64,000 nucleotides of DNA, from positions 558,001-622,000 of the forward strand of contig NZ_VCPD01000001.1 in NCBI RefSeq assembly GCF_005938215.1, written 5' to 3'. The position numbers were made by a program, and so were the translations under genes. Source of the DNA: Ruegeria sediminis (GTDB lineage Bacteria > Pseudomonadota > Alphaproteobacteria > Rhodobacterales > Rhodobacteraceae). How positions within the stretch are numbered: the first letter of the stretch is position 1; each line of letters opens with the position of its first letter. Below are positions 7,781 to 17,373 of the stretch, piece by piece. The notes beneath the pieces are model-generated. The model made no database searches. It was not told the origin of the DNA and saw only the letters and a program-made list of their open reading frames with translations.

Positions 7781-8035
7781 ATGACCGGCTTCCCAAATTC
7801 GCCCGCACTGACCCGTAGATGCCTGTTCCGCGCAAGTAACTTGTGGCGAAGCTTCCAAGCCCGCCGTGCCGAGCGGATCGAACACCGGAAGCTGAATGAA
7901 GCACTGCGCGAACTTAACACTGCCCAGTTGCGAGACATTGGGTTCGTCAGGAGCGAGTTTGCAGATAGCTGGAATTCCAAAAGTAATTCGGAACATCCCC
8001 GTGATCGCGCGAGAATAATCGAAATGATCTTTTGA
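7781..8035 (+). CDS. Small DUF1127-like protein
   Basis: 84 residues from ATG 7781, with GGAGGA ten bases upstream. The central block FQARRAERIEHRKLNEALREL followed by NTAQLRDIGF resembles the DUF1127 signature (basic helix, then 'L-D-x-x-L-x-D-I-G'). DUF1127 proteins are small, basic and often stress-induced; some bind RNA. It is divergent from the HxlR gene and therefore a likely target of it. The family match is short, so moderate confidence. Confidence 0.6.
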   Translation: MTGFPNSPALTRRCLFRASNLWRSFQARRAERIEHRKLNEALRELNTAQLRDIGFVRSEFADSWNSKSNSEHPRDRARIIEMIF

Positions 8036-8143
8036 GGTTGGCCAAGACCAGCCAGACATTAAAGAAAGAACCTTCGAGCTAAACTTCGCCGCGCACCATG
8101 TGCCGAATTTCCGCTCCGTCCCGCCCAGCGGACCAATTCGGAC

Positions 8144-8737
8144 TCACAAGTCCCGGATCCAGAACTGCAGCGGCTTCTGCGTTTCTCCGTCTTCGCCCAG
8201 GTCCTTCCACGCGAACTGCGCCACCGCCCCCGACAGGGGCGTGTAGCCGCGTGCGCGCCAGAAGGGGTCGAGCGGTCTGTAGCCTTCGGGGCGCATGGGA
8301 TGATCGGCCGGGCGTTGAACGCCGCAGAAGGCGACCTTGGCAAAGCCCAGGCCCCGCGCGTGATCCTCGCGCAGATCGAAGAACCGGTGCCCGATCCCCT
8401 GCCCGCGATAGCCCGGTTTCAGGACCGATTCCGCGCAATAGAAGATCTGGTTCAGGTCCAGCCCGGTGCCCTCGAAGGCCGCGCCGAAATCGTCGGCATG
8501 ATCGGCCAGCGGCATCCCGGTCGCGGCGCCGACAAGCCTGTCGCCGTCGAACGCGCCGACGACGATCGCGCCTTCGCTGTCGCGATAGGACTGCAGGTAT
8601 TCGCGCTCGTAGGCCAGGTCGCCGTCATAGAGATACGGCCAGGCGTGGAACACCTCGATGCGCAGACGCGCCACGTCGTCCAGTGCGGCCTCGAGGGCCG
8701 GCCCGGTCAGGGCGCGGACGTCCGTGACACTAGCCAT
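8144..8737 (-). CDS. GNAT-family N-acetyltransferase
   Basis: 197 residues. The GNAT motif A is seen as VLKPGYRGQGIGHRFFDLRE (about residues 107-126), the acetyl-CoA pyrophosphate loop being RGQGIG. N-terminal VTDVRALTG and central GAFDGDRLVGAATGMPL segments fit the fold. Substrate unknown. It overlaps the preceding SnoaL-like gene by 8 bases. A second, broken copy of its last 40 codons lies at 6732-6852. Confidence 0.88.
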   Translation of the reverse strand: MASVTDVRALTGPALEAALDDVARLRIEVFHAWPYLYDGDLAYEREYLQSYRDSEGAIVVGAFDGDRLVGAATGMPLADHADDFGAAFEGTGLDLNQIFYCAESVLKPGYRGQGIGHRFFDLREDHARGLGFAKVAFCGVQRPADHPMRPEGYRPLDPFWRARGYTPLSGAVAQFAWKDLGEDGETQKPLQFWIRDL

Positions 8738-9128
8738 TCGAGACCTGCTTCACCCAGTCCGCGAGGTTGTAGAAGGTGGTGACGCGGGTGATCTTGCCGT
8801 CCTCGAGGTTGAAGAACGACCCGGCCGGCAGGCGGTAGGTCTGACCATGCGCCGCGGGAAGCCCTTCGTCGGTGGCAAGATAGGTGCCGTTCACGGTGAA
8901 CTCGGCCGCGGCGCGGCGGCCGCCCTCGGCCTCGAAGATCACCATGTCGGTGAGATTTTCCTTGTAGCAGCGGTTCATGTGGGCGCAGAACTCGGCGAAT
9001 TTTTCCTTGCCGGTGCGAATCTTCCCTTCGTTCACGTGATGCGCCACATCGTCGGACAGGCAGGCCAGCATCCCATCGACATCGCCGGCGTTGAAGGCGT
9101 CGAAATAGCGTTTGACGGTCTCGTTCAT
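8730..9128 (-). CDS. SnoaL-like/ketosteroid isomerase-related protein
   Basis: 132 residues from ATG 9128 (MNETVKRYFDAFNAGDVDGM), chosen because that is the canonical start of the NTF2-like fold and because it overlaps the stop of the upstream phosphatase gene as ATGA. The segments LACLSDDVAHHVNEG and GSFFNLEDGKITRVTTFYN are typical of SnoaL/nuclear-transport-factor-2 proteins. Enzymatic role unknown. Sits between the phosphatase and the GNAT gene, all overlapping. Confidence 0.82.
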   Translation of the reverse strand: MNETVKRYFDAFNAGDVDGMLACLSDDVAHHVNEGKIRTGKEKFAEFCAHMNRCYKENLTDMVIFEAEGGRRAAAEFTVNGTYLATDEGLPAAHGQTYRLPAGSFFNLEDGKITRVTTFYNLADWVKQVSNG

Positions 9129-9583
9129 GGTGTCTCCAAAGGCTCTCCCCAGCGGTCCTTGAGGTGCTGGACGATCTGATCTCGGGTTTGTCGATAGTGG
9201 TGTAGCTTCTCGGCGCGCGTCTCGCCGAGCCCAGTAGGGTCCATTATTGGCCAATAATCGACATCGAGGTGAAAAAACCGGGTGAGCTCCAGCGCCTTGC
9301 GCTGGCTGGCGGGGGACAGGGCGATGATCAGGTCGAAGGAGCTGAGGTCGTCACCCCACTGCTCCATCTCGTCGAAGGAGCGCGACCGGTGGCGCGAGAG
9401 TTCGACGCCGATCTCGTGGCAGACCGCGATGCAGAAGCCGTCGATCTCCATGTCGTCGCGAACGCCCGCGGACTGGACGTAGGTGCCCTTGCCGTAGAAC
9501 TTCTTCATGATGCCTTCGGCCATCGGGGAACGGACCGAATTGTGGTCGCAGCAGAACAGGACCGAGTTCGGAAGCTGCTGCAC
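9125..9583 (-). CDS. Low-molecular-weight protein tyrosine phosphatase-type protein
   Basis: 152 residues. The N-terminal P-loop CCDHNSVRSPMAEG contains the C-x5-R(S/T) phosphate-binding nucleophile motif, and a C-terminal DPTGLGE segment supplies the general-acid Asp. The same fold serves tyrosine phosphatases and arsenate reductases; no extra arsenate-reductase cysteines are obvious, so a phosphatase is preferred. It follows UPF0262 by two bases, a conserved position in this group. Confidence 0.85.
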   Translation of the reverse strand: MQQLPNSVLFCCDHNSVRSPMAEGIMKKFYGKGTYVQSAGVRDDMEIDGFCIAVCHEIGVELSRHRSRSFDEMEQWGDDLSSFDLIIALSPASQRKALELTRFFHLDVDYWPIMDPTGLGETRAEKLHHYRQTRDQIVQHLKDRWGEPLETP

Positions 9584-9585
9584 TC

Positions 9586-10065
9586 TCAGCCCCCGAAATG
9601 CAGCACGCAGATCAGCGTGAACAGGCGGCGGGCGGTGTCGGTGTCGATCTCGGCCTTGCCTTCGAGCCGTTCCTGCAGGACCCGGCTGCCTTCGTTGTGA
9701 ATGCCGCGCCGCGCCATGTCGATGGTTTCGATCTGGCTGGGCGGCATGGTCTTGACCGCCTTGAAGTAGCTTTCGCAGATCTGGAAATAGTCCTTGACGA
9801 CCTGGCGGAACGGACCGAGCGACAGGTGGAACTCGGCCGCCTTCTGGTGATCCTCGGTCTCGACATCGAAGACCAGTCGCTTGTCGCGGATCGACAGCTG
9901 CACGTGATACGGCCCATCGGGCACCGCCCGGTCATCGCGCGGCGGCAGCTTGAACGAGTTTTCCTCGAGCAGATCGTAGATGGCGACCTTGCGTTCCTGC
10001 TCGATCTCCGGCGTCGGCGGCGGCAGGTTGCGGTCGTCCAGCTCTATGTGGGTAATTCGGCTCAT
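9586..10065 (-). CDS. UPF0262 family protein
   Basis: 159 residues from ATG 10065 (MSRITHIELDDRNLPPPTPE). The LGPFRQVVKDYFQICESYF and IDMARRGIHNEGS segments identify UPF0262, a protein family found mainly in alphaproteobacteria and of unknown function. It lies between hisD and the phosphatase gene, the usual Rhodobacterales order. Length is normal. Confidence 0.88.
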   Translation of the reverse strand: MSRITHIELDDRNLPPPTPEIEQERKVAIYDLLEENSFKLPPRDDRAVPDGPYHVQLSIRDKRLVFDVETEDHQKAAEFHLSLGPFRQVVKDYFQICESYFKAVKTMPPSQIETIDMARRGIHNEGSRVLQERLEGKAEIDTDTARRLFTLICVLHFGG

Positions 10066-10171
10066 GATTTTCGGAACTCTGGGTCGGGACCGGGTCAGAC
10101 CTACAACAACGGCACTGGATGGGCAATGCGGGCTTCCGCGCACATCTTGCCGCCGGTCCGGCAACCCGACG

Positions 10172-11473
10172 TCAGCCGTTCAACCGGTCGAGGCGGGCCC
10201 GGACCGAAAGCCCGTGCGCCTCGAGGCTTTCCGACTTTGCCAGGCATTCCGCGGCCGGTCCGATGGCGCGCAGCGCCTCGGGGGTCATGCGGCTGAGGGT
10301 GGTGCGTTTGAGGAAGTCCATCACCGACAGGCCGGACGAGAACCGGGCCGAGCGGGCGGTCGGCAGGACGTGGTTCGGGCCGCCGACATAGTCGCCGATC
10401 GCCTCGGGCGTGTACTGGCCCATGAAGATCGCTCCGGCATGGATGGTCTTCGCGCCAAGCCCCACCGGGTCCGCGACGCACAGTTCGAGGTGTTCGGGCG
10501 CGATGCGGTTCGACAAGGCCGCCGCCTCGTCCAGGTCGCGGACGGTGATGACGGCGCCGAAGTCGCGCCAGCTGGCCCCGGCGATCGCGCGCCGCTCGAG
10601 CGTTTCGAGCCGCTTGTCCACCGCCTGCGCCACCGCGCGGCCGAAACCGGCGTCGTCGGTGATCAGGATGGATTGCGCGCTTTCATCGTGCTCGGCCTGG
10701 CTGAGCAGGTCGAGCGCGATCCAGTCCGGGTCGTTGTCCTTGTCCGCGATCACCAGGATTTCGGACGGCCCCGCGATCATGTCGATGCCGACCTTGCCGA
10801 AAACCCGCCGCTTGGCCGCCGCGACGAAGGCGTTGCCGGGGCCGGTGATCTTGTCCACCGGCGCGATGGTCCGGGTGCCGTAGGCCAGCGCGGCGATCGC
10901 CTGCGCGCCGCCGATGCGGTAGATCTCGTCCACGCCGGAAATCCGCGCGGCCAGCAGCACCAGCGGGTTGACCTGCCCGTCCGGCGTCGGCACCGCGACG
11001 GCCAGCCGTCCGACCCCTGCGACCTTGGCGGGAATGGCGTTCATCAGCACCGAGGACGGGTATGAGGCCAGCCCGCCCGGCACGTAGAGCCCCGCCGCCG
11101 ACACCGCCGACCAGCGCCAGCCCAGAGTCGCGCCGGTCTCGTCGGTCCATTCCTGGTCCTGCGGCATCTGGCGTTCGTGATAGGCGCGGATGCGGTCCGC
11201 GGCCAGTTCCAGCGCCTGCCGTTCCTCGCCGGGCACGCCTTCGATCGCGGCGTCCACCTCGGCGGCGGTGAAGGCCAGTGTTTCGGGCGTCAGCTCCAGC
11301 CGGTCGAATTTCGAGGTCAGTTCGATCACCGCGGCGTCGCCGCGGTTGCGCACGTCGTCGATGATCCGGGCGACGGTCGCATCCACGTCCGGGCTGTCCT
11401 CGCGCTTGGCCGACAGCAGGGCTGTGAAACGCTCTTCAAAGTCCGGGGCGCTGGCGTCGAGAAACTGGGGCAT
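10172..11473 (-). CDS. hisD: Histidinol dehydrogenase
   Basis: 433 residues from ATG 11473 (MPQFLDASAPDFEERF); further upstream the frame is arginine-rich and unlike the family. HisD oxidises L-histidinol to L-histidine in two NAD-dependent steps, the end of histidine synthesis. Visible motifs: GPGNAFVAAAKR, the zinc-ligand region DLLSQAEHDE, the catalytic IAPEHLEL and the C-terminal zinc-ligand His in YVGGPNHVLPT. Followed 106 bases later by UPF0262 and preceded by DUF2948 with a 180-base gap. Confidence 0.97.
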   Translation of the reverse strand: MPQFLDASAPDFEERFTALLSAKREDSPDVDATVARIIDDVRNRGDAAVIELTSKFDRLELTPETLAFTAAEVDAAIEGVPGEERQALELAADRIRAYHERQMPQDQEWTDETGATLGWRWSAVSAAGLYVPGGLASYPSSVLMNAIPAKVAGVGRLAVAVPTPDGQVNPLVLLAARISGVDEIYRIGGAQAIAALAYGTRTIAPVDKITGPGNAFVAAAKRRVFGKVGIDMIAGPSEILVIADKDNDPDWIALDLLSQAEHDESAQSILITDDAGFGRAVAQAVDKRLETLERRAIAGASWRDFGAVITVRDLDEAAALSNRIAPEHLELCVADPVGLGAKTIHAGAIFMGQYTPEAIGDYVGGPNHVLPTARSARFSSGLSVMDFLKRTTLSRMTPEALRAIGPAAECLAKSESLEAHGLSVRARLDRLNG

Positions 11474-11653
11474 CGGCGATCTCCTTTGCCGCTGCATAGC
11501 GTTGCGGCGAGGCAGCCTCAAGCGGTTAGCCGAAATGCCGGATCGCCGCGTCAGCGCCCGGATCCCCAAGCCGGTCGCGCGCCGGAGGATGATCCGGTCG
11601 CCTTCGTTCGGCGGAAACAAAGAAATCAGGCGCAGGCGACGGTCGCTGCGGCC

Positions 11654-12126
11654 TCAGCCGTGGTCCGGCACATGCCCGGACGGCGCCCGATAGGGCCGGG
11701 TGACGTCCTTGAGCCTGCTTTCGAGCGCCTCGACCGACAGCCGGATCGCGCCATCGCCGGCGAGCGTCAGCAAGATCTGCCCCGCCCCGTCCTCCGCCGC
11801 CTCGAAATCGACCGACAGCAGCGACAGGATCATGTCCTCGTCCCTGCGGTCCACGCCCTGGCTTGCCACCGCCAAGACATTGTCGAAGACCAGAAGGGAC
11901 TGCACCCTCTCGAAGGGCCGGCCCCGCCGTTCGGCGGCATCGCGATCCTCCCACCGGAACCGGTTGAGCAGCAGGGCGAAGCGGCGCTCGGACGGGCGCC
12001 ACGACATCTCGGTCACGGGAAACACCGCATCCTGCGTCAGGGTCGAGATCACCTGCAGGTCCTCGGCATCCTCGGCCCCGAGATTCAACGGGGCCTCGCG
12101 CCCGTCTTCAAAGGTTGCGTCCGCCA

Positions 12127-12127
<1 letters not shown>
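11654..12127 (-). CDS. DUF2948 family protein
   Basis: 157 residues. Its segments EDAEDLQVISTLTQDAVFP and RRFALLLNRFRWEDRD are those of DUF2948, a family of unknown function restricted mostly to alphaproteobacteria and usually placed between murA and hisD, as here. Its start overlaps the murA stop by one base (TGATG), indicating translational coupling. No catalytic motif is apparent. Confidence 0.88.
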
Positions 12128-13392
<1,265 letters not shown>

Positions 13393-13398
13393 CTGCTC

Positions 13399-13560
13399 CT
13401 AGCCTTCGTCCTGACCGGCCTTGCCGCCCGCCGTGGCGCGCGCTTTCGCCTTCGCCTGCGCCTTGCGCCGCGCGAGATTGGCCTTGAGCGCCGCCTTCAG
13501 ACGGTCCTCGCGCGCATCGCCGGGTTTGCCGTGTTTTTTGGATGGGTTTTTGTCTGACAT
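13399..13560 (-). CDS. Small basic protein upstream of murA
   Basis: 53 residues: MSDKNPSKKHGKPGDARED followed by an Ala/Lys/Arg-rich helix (RLKAALKANLARRKAQAKAK) and a short acidic tail. It stops six bases before murA on the same strand, so it is probably the first gene of the murA unit. Short proteins of this composition are commonly found before murA in Roseobacter-group genomes (recollection). Could bind nucleic acid; function unknown. Confidence 0.65.
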   Translation of the reverse strand: MSDKNPSKKHGKPGDAREDRLKAALKANLARRKAQAKAKARATAGGKAGQDEG

Positions 13561-13643
13561 GGTCTTTCTCTACAGGAGGCGAAAAAAACCGTCCAGATGC
13601 CCTTGCGCCCCGTTTCGTTTGAGTCTAATCACCCGCACACCGC

Positions 13644-13718
<75 letters not shown>

Positions 13719-13979
13719 TCCCAACATCTTCCGACAACGAACGCCCCCAGGCGCGGGCTTTGGCCGGGTTGTTTCCGTAGCGTGATTTTTGCAACGGCAG
13801 GGCCGGGAATGTGGCCGCAACTCGACGTAGCGGGCCGTGGAACCTACAATTTTCTTTGGCCGGGCAATCGGCTTCGGTTTAGTCTTTTTTGAAATGCCTA
13901 TTGGCCACGGCGCCACAACGATTGGAGTTTCAGTCAGATTTCGGAACCACACGGCCTATTGCGAAAACGGGAATTGCCC

Positions 13980-14993
13980 ATGCGAACCAATGGCACAGCC
14001 GGCGTCGGAGCGAGCGTGTCCATCGTGGTGCCCTGCTTCAACGAGGAAGAGGTGCTGCCGGCGGCCAGCGAGCGGTTGCTGGGGCTGGCCGACCGCGCCA
14101 AGGGCTACGAGTTCGAGTTCATCTTCGTGGACGACGGCAGTTCGGACGGCACCCTTGGCTTTCTGCGGCGCCTTGCCGACAAGGACGACCGTGTCCGGGT
14201 GCTTACGTTCTCGCGGAATTTCGGGCACCAGATCGCTGTGTCGGCGGGCATCGACGCGGCCACGGGCGACTGTGCCGTGCTGATCGACGCCGATCTGCAG
14301 GACCCGCCGGAGGTCGTGCTGCGGATGCTGGAGAAATGGCGGGAGGGTTTCGATGTCGTCTACGGCGTCCGCGAAAGCCGGCCCGGCGAGACCCATTTCA
14401 AACGGGGGTCTGCCCGGATCTTCTACCGGCTTCTGAACCGGCTGTCCGACGTCCCGATACCGCTCGACACGGGCGATTTCCGGCTGATGAGCCGCCCGGT
14501 GGTCGAGGTGCTGAAGACGATGCCCGAGAAACACCGCTTTGTGCGGGGCATGGTCGCCTGGGCCGGGTTTCGGCAATACGCGCTGCCCTATGAACGCGAG
14601 GAGCGTCGGGCCGGCGTCTCGAAATACCCGCTGCGCAAGATGATCCAGTTCGCGTCGGACGGCATCGTTTCGTTTTCGTCCAAACCGCTTCGGCTTGCGA
14701 CCAACCTGGGGCTCTTGGCCTCGGGGCTGGCGATCGTCGGCATCTTCTACGCCCTGGCGATGCGGATATTCACGTCAATCTGGGTCGAAGGCTGGACGGC
14801 GCTGATGATCGCCGTGCTGTTCATCGGCGGCGTGCAACTGATCTCGCTGGGGGTCATCGGCGAATATATCGGCCGCGTCTACGAGGAAACCAAGAAGCGC
14901 CCCCTCTACATCGTGCGCGAGCGCATCGGGTTTCCGGACGCCGCGGCGGAACAGGACGCGGCAAAGACGCCCGCTGAATCGGGTGCGGGCTGA
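13980..14993 (+). CDS. Polyprenyl-phosphate-type GT2 glycosyltransferase with two membrane segments
   Basis: 337 residues from ATG 13980. The GT-A catalytic domain shows VSIVVPCFNEEEVLP, FIFVDDGSSDGT and the metal/nucleotide-sugar motif LIDADLQDPPE. C-terminal residues about 235-300 hold two hydrophobic segments (LGLLASGLAIVGIFYALAM and TALMIAVLFIGGVQLISLG), the layout of GtrB/ArnC/dolichol-phosphate-mannose synthase-like enzymes. These move a sugar from a nucleotide donor to undecaprenyl phosphate on the cytoplasmic face. First gene of a four-gene operon with overlapping junctions. Confidence 0.9.
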   Translation: MRTNGTAGVGASVSIVVPCFNEEEVLPAASERLLGLADRAKGYEFEFIFVDDGSSDGTLGFLRRLADKDDRVRVLTFSRNFGHQIAVSAGIDAATGDCAVLIDADLQDPPEVVLRMLEKWREGFDVVYGVRESRPGETHFKRGSARIFYRLLNRLSDVPIPLDTGDFRLMSRPVVEVLKTMPEKHRFVRGMVAWAGFRQYALPYEREERRAGVSKYPLRKMIQFASDGIVSFSSKPLRLATNLGLLASGLAIVGIFYALAMRIFTSIWVEGWTALMIAVLFIGGVQLISLGVIGEYIGRVYEETKKRPLYIVRERIGFPDAAAEQDAAKTPAESGAG

Positions 14994-15976
14994 TGGGCAA
15001 AAGAAAAGGGTTTCAGGTCGCGTTCGGCCTGGTGCTGTCCTGCGCCTTCATCTGGCTGATCCTGCGGTCGATTCCGGCCGGCGACCTGCTGTCGGCGCTG
15101 GCCACGGTGCGGGCGGACATGGTTGCGGCGGGCGTCGGGTTCTTCATCCTGGGCTACACATGCCGCATCGTCCGCTGGCAGCTGATGCTGAGGATCGACA
15201 ACCCGGCCCTGCCGTTCCATCGCGCCGGCGTCCCCTTCATGATTTCGATAGCGGCCAACAATGTCCTGCCGCTGCGCGCCGGCGACGTGATGCGCGCCTT
15301 CGCCTTTTCCAGGTGGCTTTCGGTGCCGTCTTCCGGCGTGCTGGCGACGCTGGTTTCGGAGCGGCTGCTCGACCTGTTGTCCCTGCTGCTGTTCCTGGCG
15401 CTGGCCCTGGCCTATCTGGGACTGTCGGCGGACAGCGCCGCGGCCCTGCTCGGCGTCGGTTCGGCGGGTCTGTTCGCCCTGGCGGTGATGGTCGCGCTGG
15501 TCTTTGGGTTTCCGCAGGTCTTTCAGCCGGTGGTCATGTTCTTCGTCCTCCGGATCGCTGCCTTGGCCGGCAACGCGGGCGAGCGCCTGACGCGCGCGAT
15601 GGAGAACCTGTTCCGGACGTTGCAAAAGGTGACGCGCAGCGGACGGACGCTTGCGCTGATCGCGATGTCCGTTCTCGCCTGGTCGGCGGAGGCGATCGTG
15701 TTCTACTGCGCGGCGCTGGCGGTGCCGGCGATCACCGAGCCGCAGGCCGCATGGCTGGCCATGCCGGTGGGCACCCTGTCGACGCTGCTGCCCTCATCTC
15801 CCGGCTATCTGGGAACGTTCCACTATTTCGTGATCGAAGCGACCAAGCTGGTGGGCAACGCGCCTGCCGCCGCTGCCGCCTTCGCGGTGCTGGTGCATCT
15901 GATCCTGTGGGTTACCGCCACGCTCATCGGTGGCATCTGTTTCGTTTATTGGACTGTTTTTGGGATTAGATCATGA
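14993..15976 (+). CDS. UPF0104/LPG-synthase-transmembrane-domain protein, possible flippase
   Basis: 327 residues, almost entirely hydrophobic with about eight transmembrane segments. The conserved pieces are GYTCRIVRWQLMLR, NNVLPLRAGDVMRAF, a (V)SERLLDLLSLLL segment and LPSSPGYLGTFHYFV. This is the PF03706-type integral membrane family (AglD/MprF N-terminal-like). Members are linked to lipid-linked sugar transfer or flipping. The start overlaps the GT2 stop as TGATG. By context it may flip or modify the polyprenyl-linked sugar made by the GT2 enzyme. Confidence 0.82.
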   Translation: MGKRKGFQVAFGLVLSCAFIWLILRSIPAGDLLSALATVRADMVAAGVGFFILGYTCRIVRWQLMLRIDNPALPFHRAGVPFMISIAANNVLPLRAGDVMRAFAFSRWLSVPSSGVLATLVSERLLDLLSLLLFLALALAYLGLSADSAAALLGVGSAGLFALAVMVALVFGFPQVFQPVVMFFVLRIAALAGNAGERLTRAMENLFRTLQKVTRSGRTLALIAMSVLAWSAEAIVFYCAALAVPAITEPQAAWLAMPVGTLSTLLPSSPGYLGTFHYFVIEATKLVGNAPAAAAAFAVLVHLILWVTATLIGGICFVYWTVFGIRS

Positions 15977-17373
15977 AACTTGAAAATGGCGCCACGTTCG
16001 GCCCGGACGAGACCGCCGCACCGCGCAGCCGAAAAACGGCGACCGTGATCGGCGCCGGTTTCGCGGGCTTGTCGGCGGCCTATGAACTGGGCAAGGCGGG
16101 ATTCCATGTCACCGTCCTGGAGGCCGCGGACAGCGTCGGCGGGCTGGCCTCATCCTTCGAGACCGAGGGAGAGCGGCTGGACAGGTTCTATCACCACTGG
16201 TTCACCAACGATCTGGAAGTGTCGGACCTGATCGCCGAGCTTGGCCTTTCGGACAACGTGGTCACCAACCCGACCAATACCGGCCTCTACTACGCGAACA
16301 CGATCTTCCGCCTGTCCACGCCGATGGACCTGTTGCGGTTCTCCGCGCTGCGTTTCACGGACCGCATTCGCCTGGGCCTGCTGACGCTCAGGGCCCGGCG
16401 CGTCGAGAACTGGATGGAGCTGGAACAGCTCACCGCCGCCGAATGGCTGCGCAGGCTGGGCGGCGACAGGGTCTACGAGGTGGTCTGGGAGCCGCTGCTG
16501 AAGGGCAAGTTCGGCCCCTATGCCGAGAAGATCTCGGCTGTGTGGTTCTGGAACAAGCTCAAGCTTCGCGGCGGCAGCCGGGGCAACAAGGGCGAAGAGC
16601 GGCTGGCCTATCTGGAGGGGAGCTTCGCCAAGCTCGCCGAAGAGATCGCAGGGGCCATCCGCGGCATGGGTGGCGAGGTCAGGCTGAACTGCGGCGTCGA
16701 TGAGGTCCGCCGCAACGGCAGCCGCTGGACCTGCGCCGGGTCCTGGGGCAGCATCGACAGCGATCTGGTGATCGCCACGCCGGCGCTGCCGCTGGTCGCC
16801 GGCATGATCGAAGGATGGGCCGCGCCCGACTACCTGGCGCAGTTGCGGCGCATCGACTACCTGGCCAACATCTGCCTGGTGCTGCAGCTGAACCGGTCGC
16901 TTTCGTCCACCTACTGGCTGAACGTCAACGATCCGGGGTTTCCCTTCGTCGGCGTGATCGAGCACACGAATTTCCGGCCGGCGGACAAATACGGCGGGCG
17001 GCACGTGGTCTATCTGTCGAAATACCTTCCGCATACAGACGCTCTCTACAACATGACCGATGAAGAGGTGGTCGAGTTTTCGATCCCGCATCTTGAACGC
17101 ATGTTCCCCGAATTCGACCGGACCTGGGTCGAAGCCTGCAACGTCTGGCGCGCGCGCTGGTCGCAGCCGGTGGTGGAAAGGAACTTTACGGCGCTGATCC
17201 CCGCCGAGGACGGCCCGTTGCCCGGGTTCCACATCTGCTCGATGGCCCAGATCTATCCCGAGGACCGCGGCACCAACTACGCCATCCGCGAAGGGCGCAA
17301 GATCGGCAGGCGGCTTGCGCGCGCGATGCGCGACGGTCAACAGGCCCGGACGAACGAGGCGCACGATGGCTGA
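15973..17373 (+). CDS. FAD-dependent oxidoreductase of the protoporphyrinogen oxidase/amine oxidase type
   Basis: 466 residues. The N-terminal dinucleotide-binding motif is VIGAGFAGLSAAYELGKAGF followed by VLEAADSVGGLASSFE. The FYHHWFTND segment and WEPLLKGKFGPYAEKISAVW resemble a family of 'NAD(P)/FAD-dependent oxidoreductases' near UDP-galactopyranose mutase that are often found in polysaccharide loci. It overlaps the preceding gene (ATGA) and the next. Likely acts on a sugar or isoprenoid intermediate; no transmembrane segment. Substrate unknown. Confidence 0.85.
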   Translation: MKLENGATFGPDETAAPRSRKTATVIGAGFAGLSAAYELGKAGFHVTVLEAADSVGGLASSFETEGERLDRFYHHWFTNDLEVSDLIAELGLSDNVVTNPTNTGLYYANTIFRLSTPMDLLRFSALRFTDRIRLGLLTLRARRVENWMELEQLTAAEWLRRLGGDRVYEVVWEPLLKGKFGPYAEKISAVWFWNKLKLRGGSRGNKGEERLAYLEGSFAKLAEEIAGAIRGMGGEVRLNCGVDEVRRNGSRWTCAGSWGSIDSDLVIATPALPLVAGMIEGWAAPDYLAQLRRIDYLANICLVLQLNRSLSSTYWLNVNDPGFPFVGVIEHTNFRPADKYGGRHVVYLSKYLPHTDALYNMTDEEVVEFSIPHLERMFPEFDRTWVEACNVWRARWSQPVVERNFTALIPAEDGPLPGFHICSMAQIYPEDRGTNYAIREGRKIGRRLARAMRDGQQARTNEAHDG

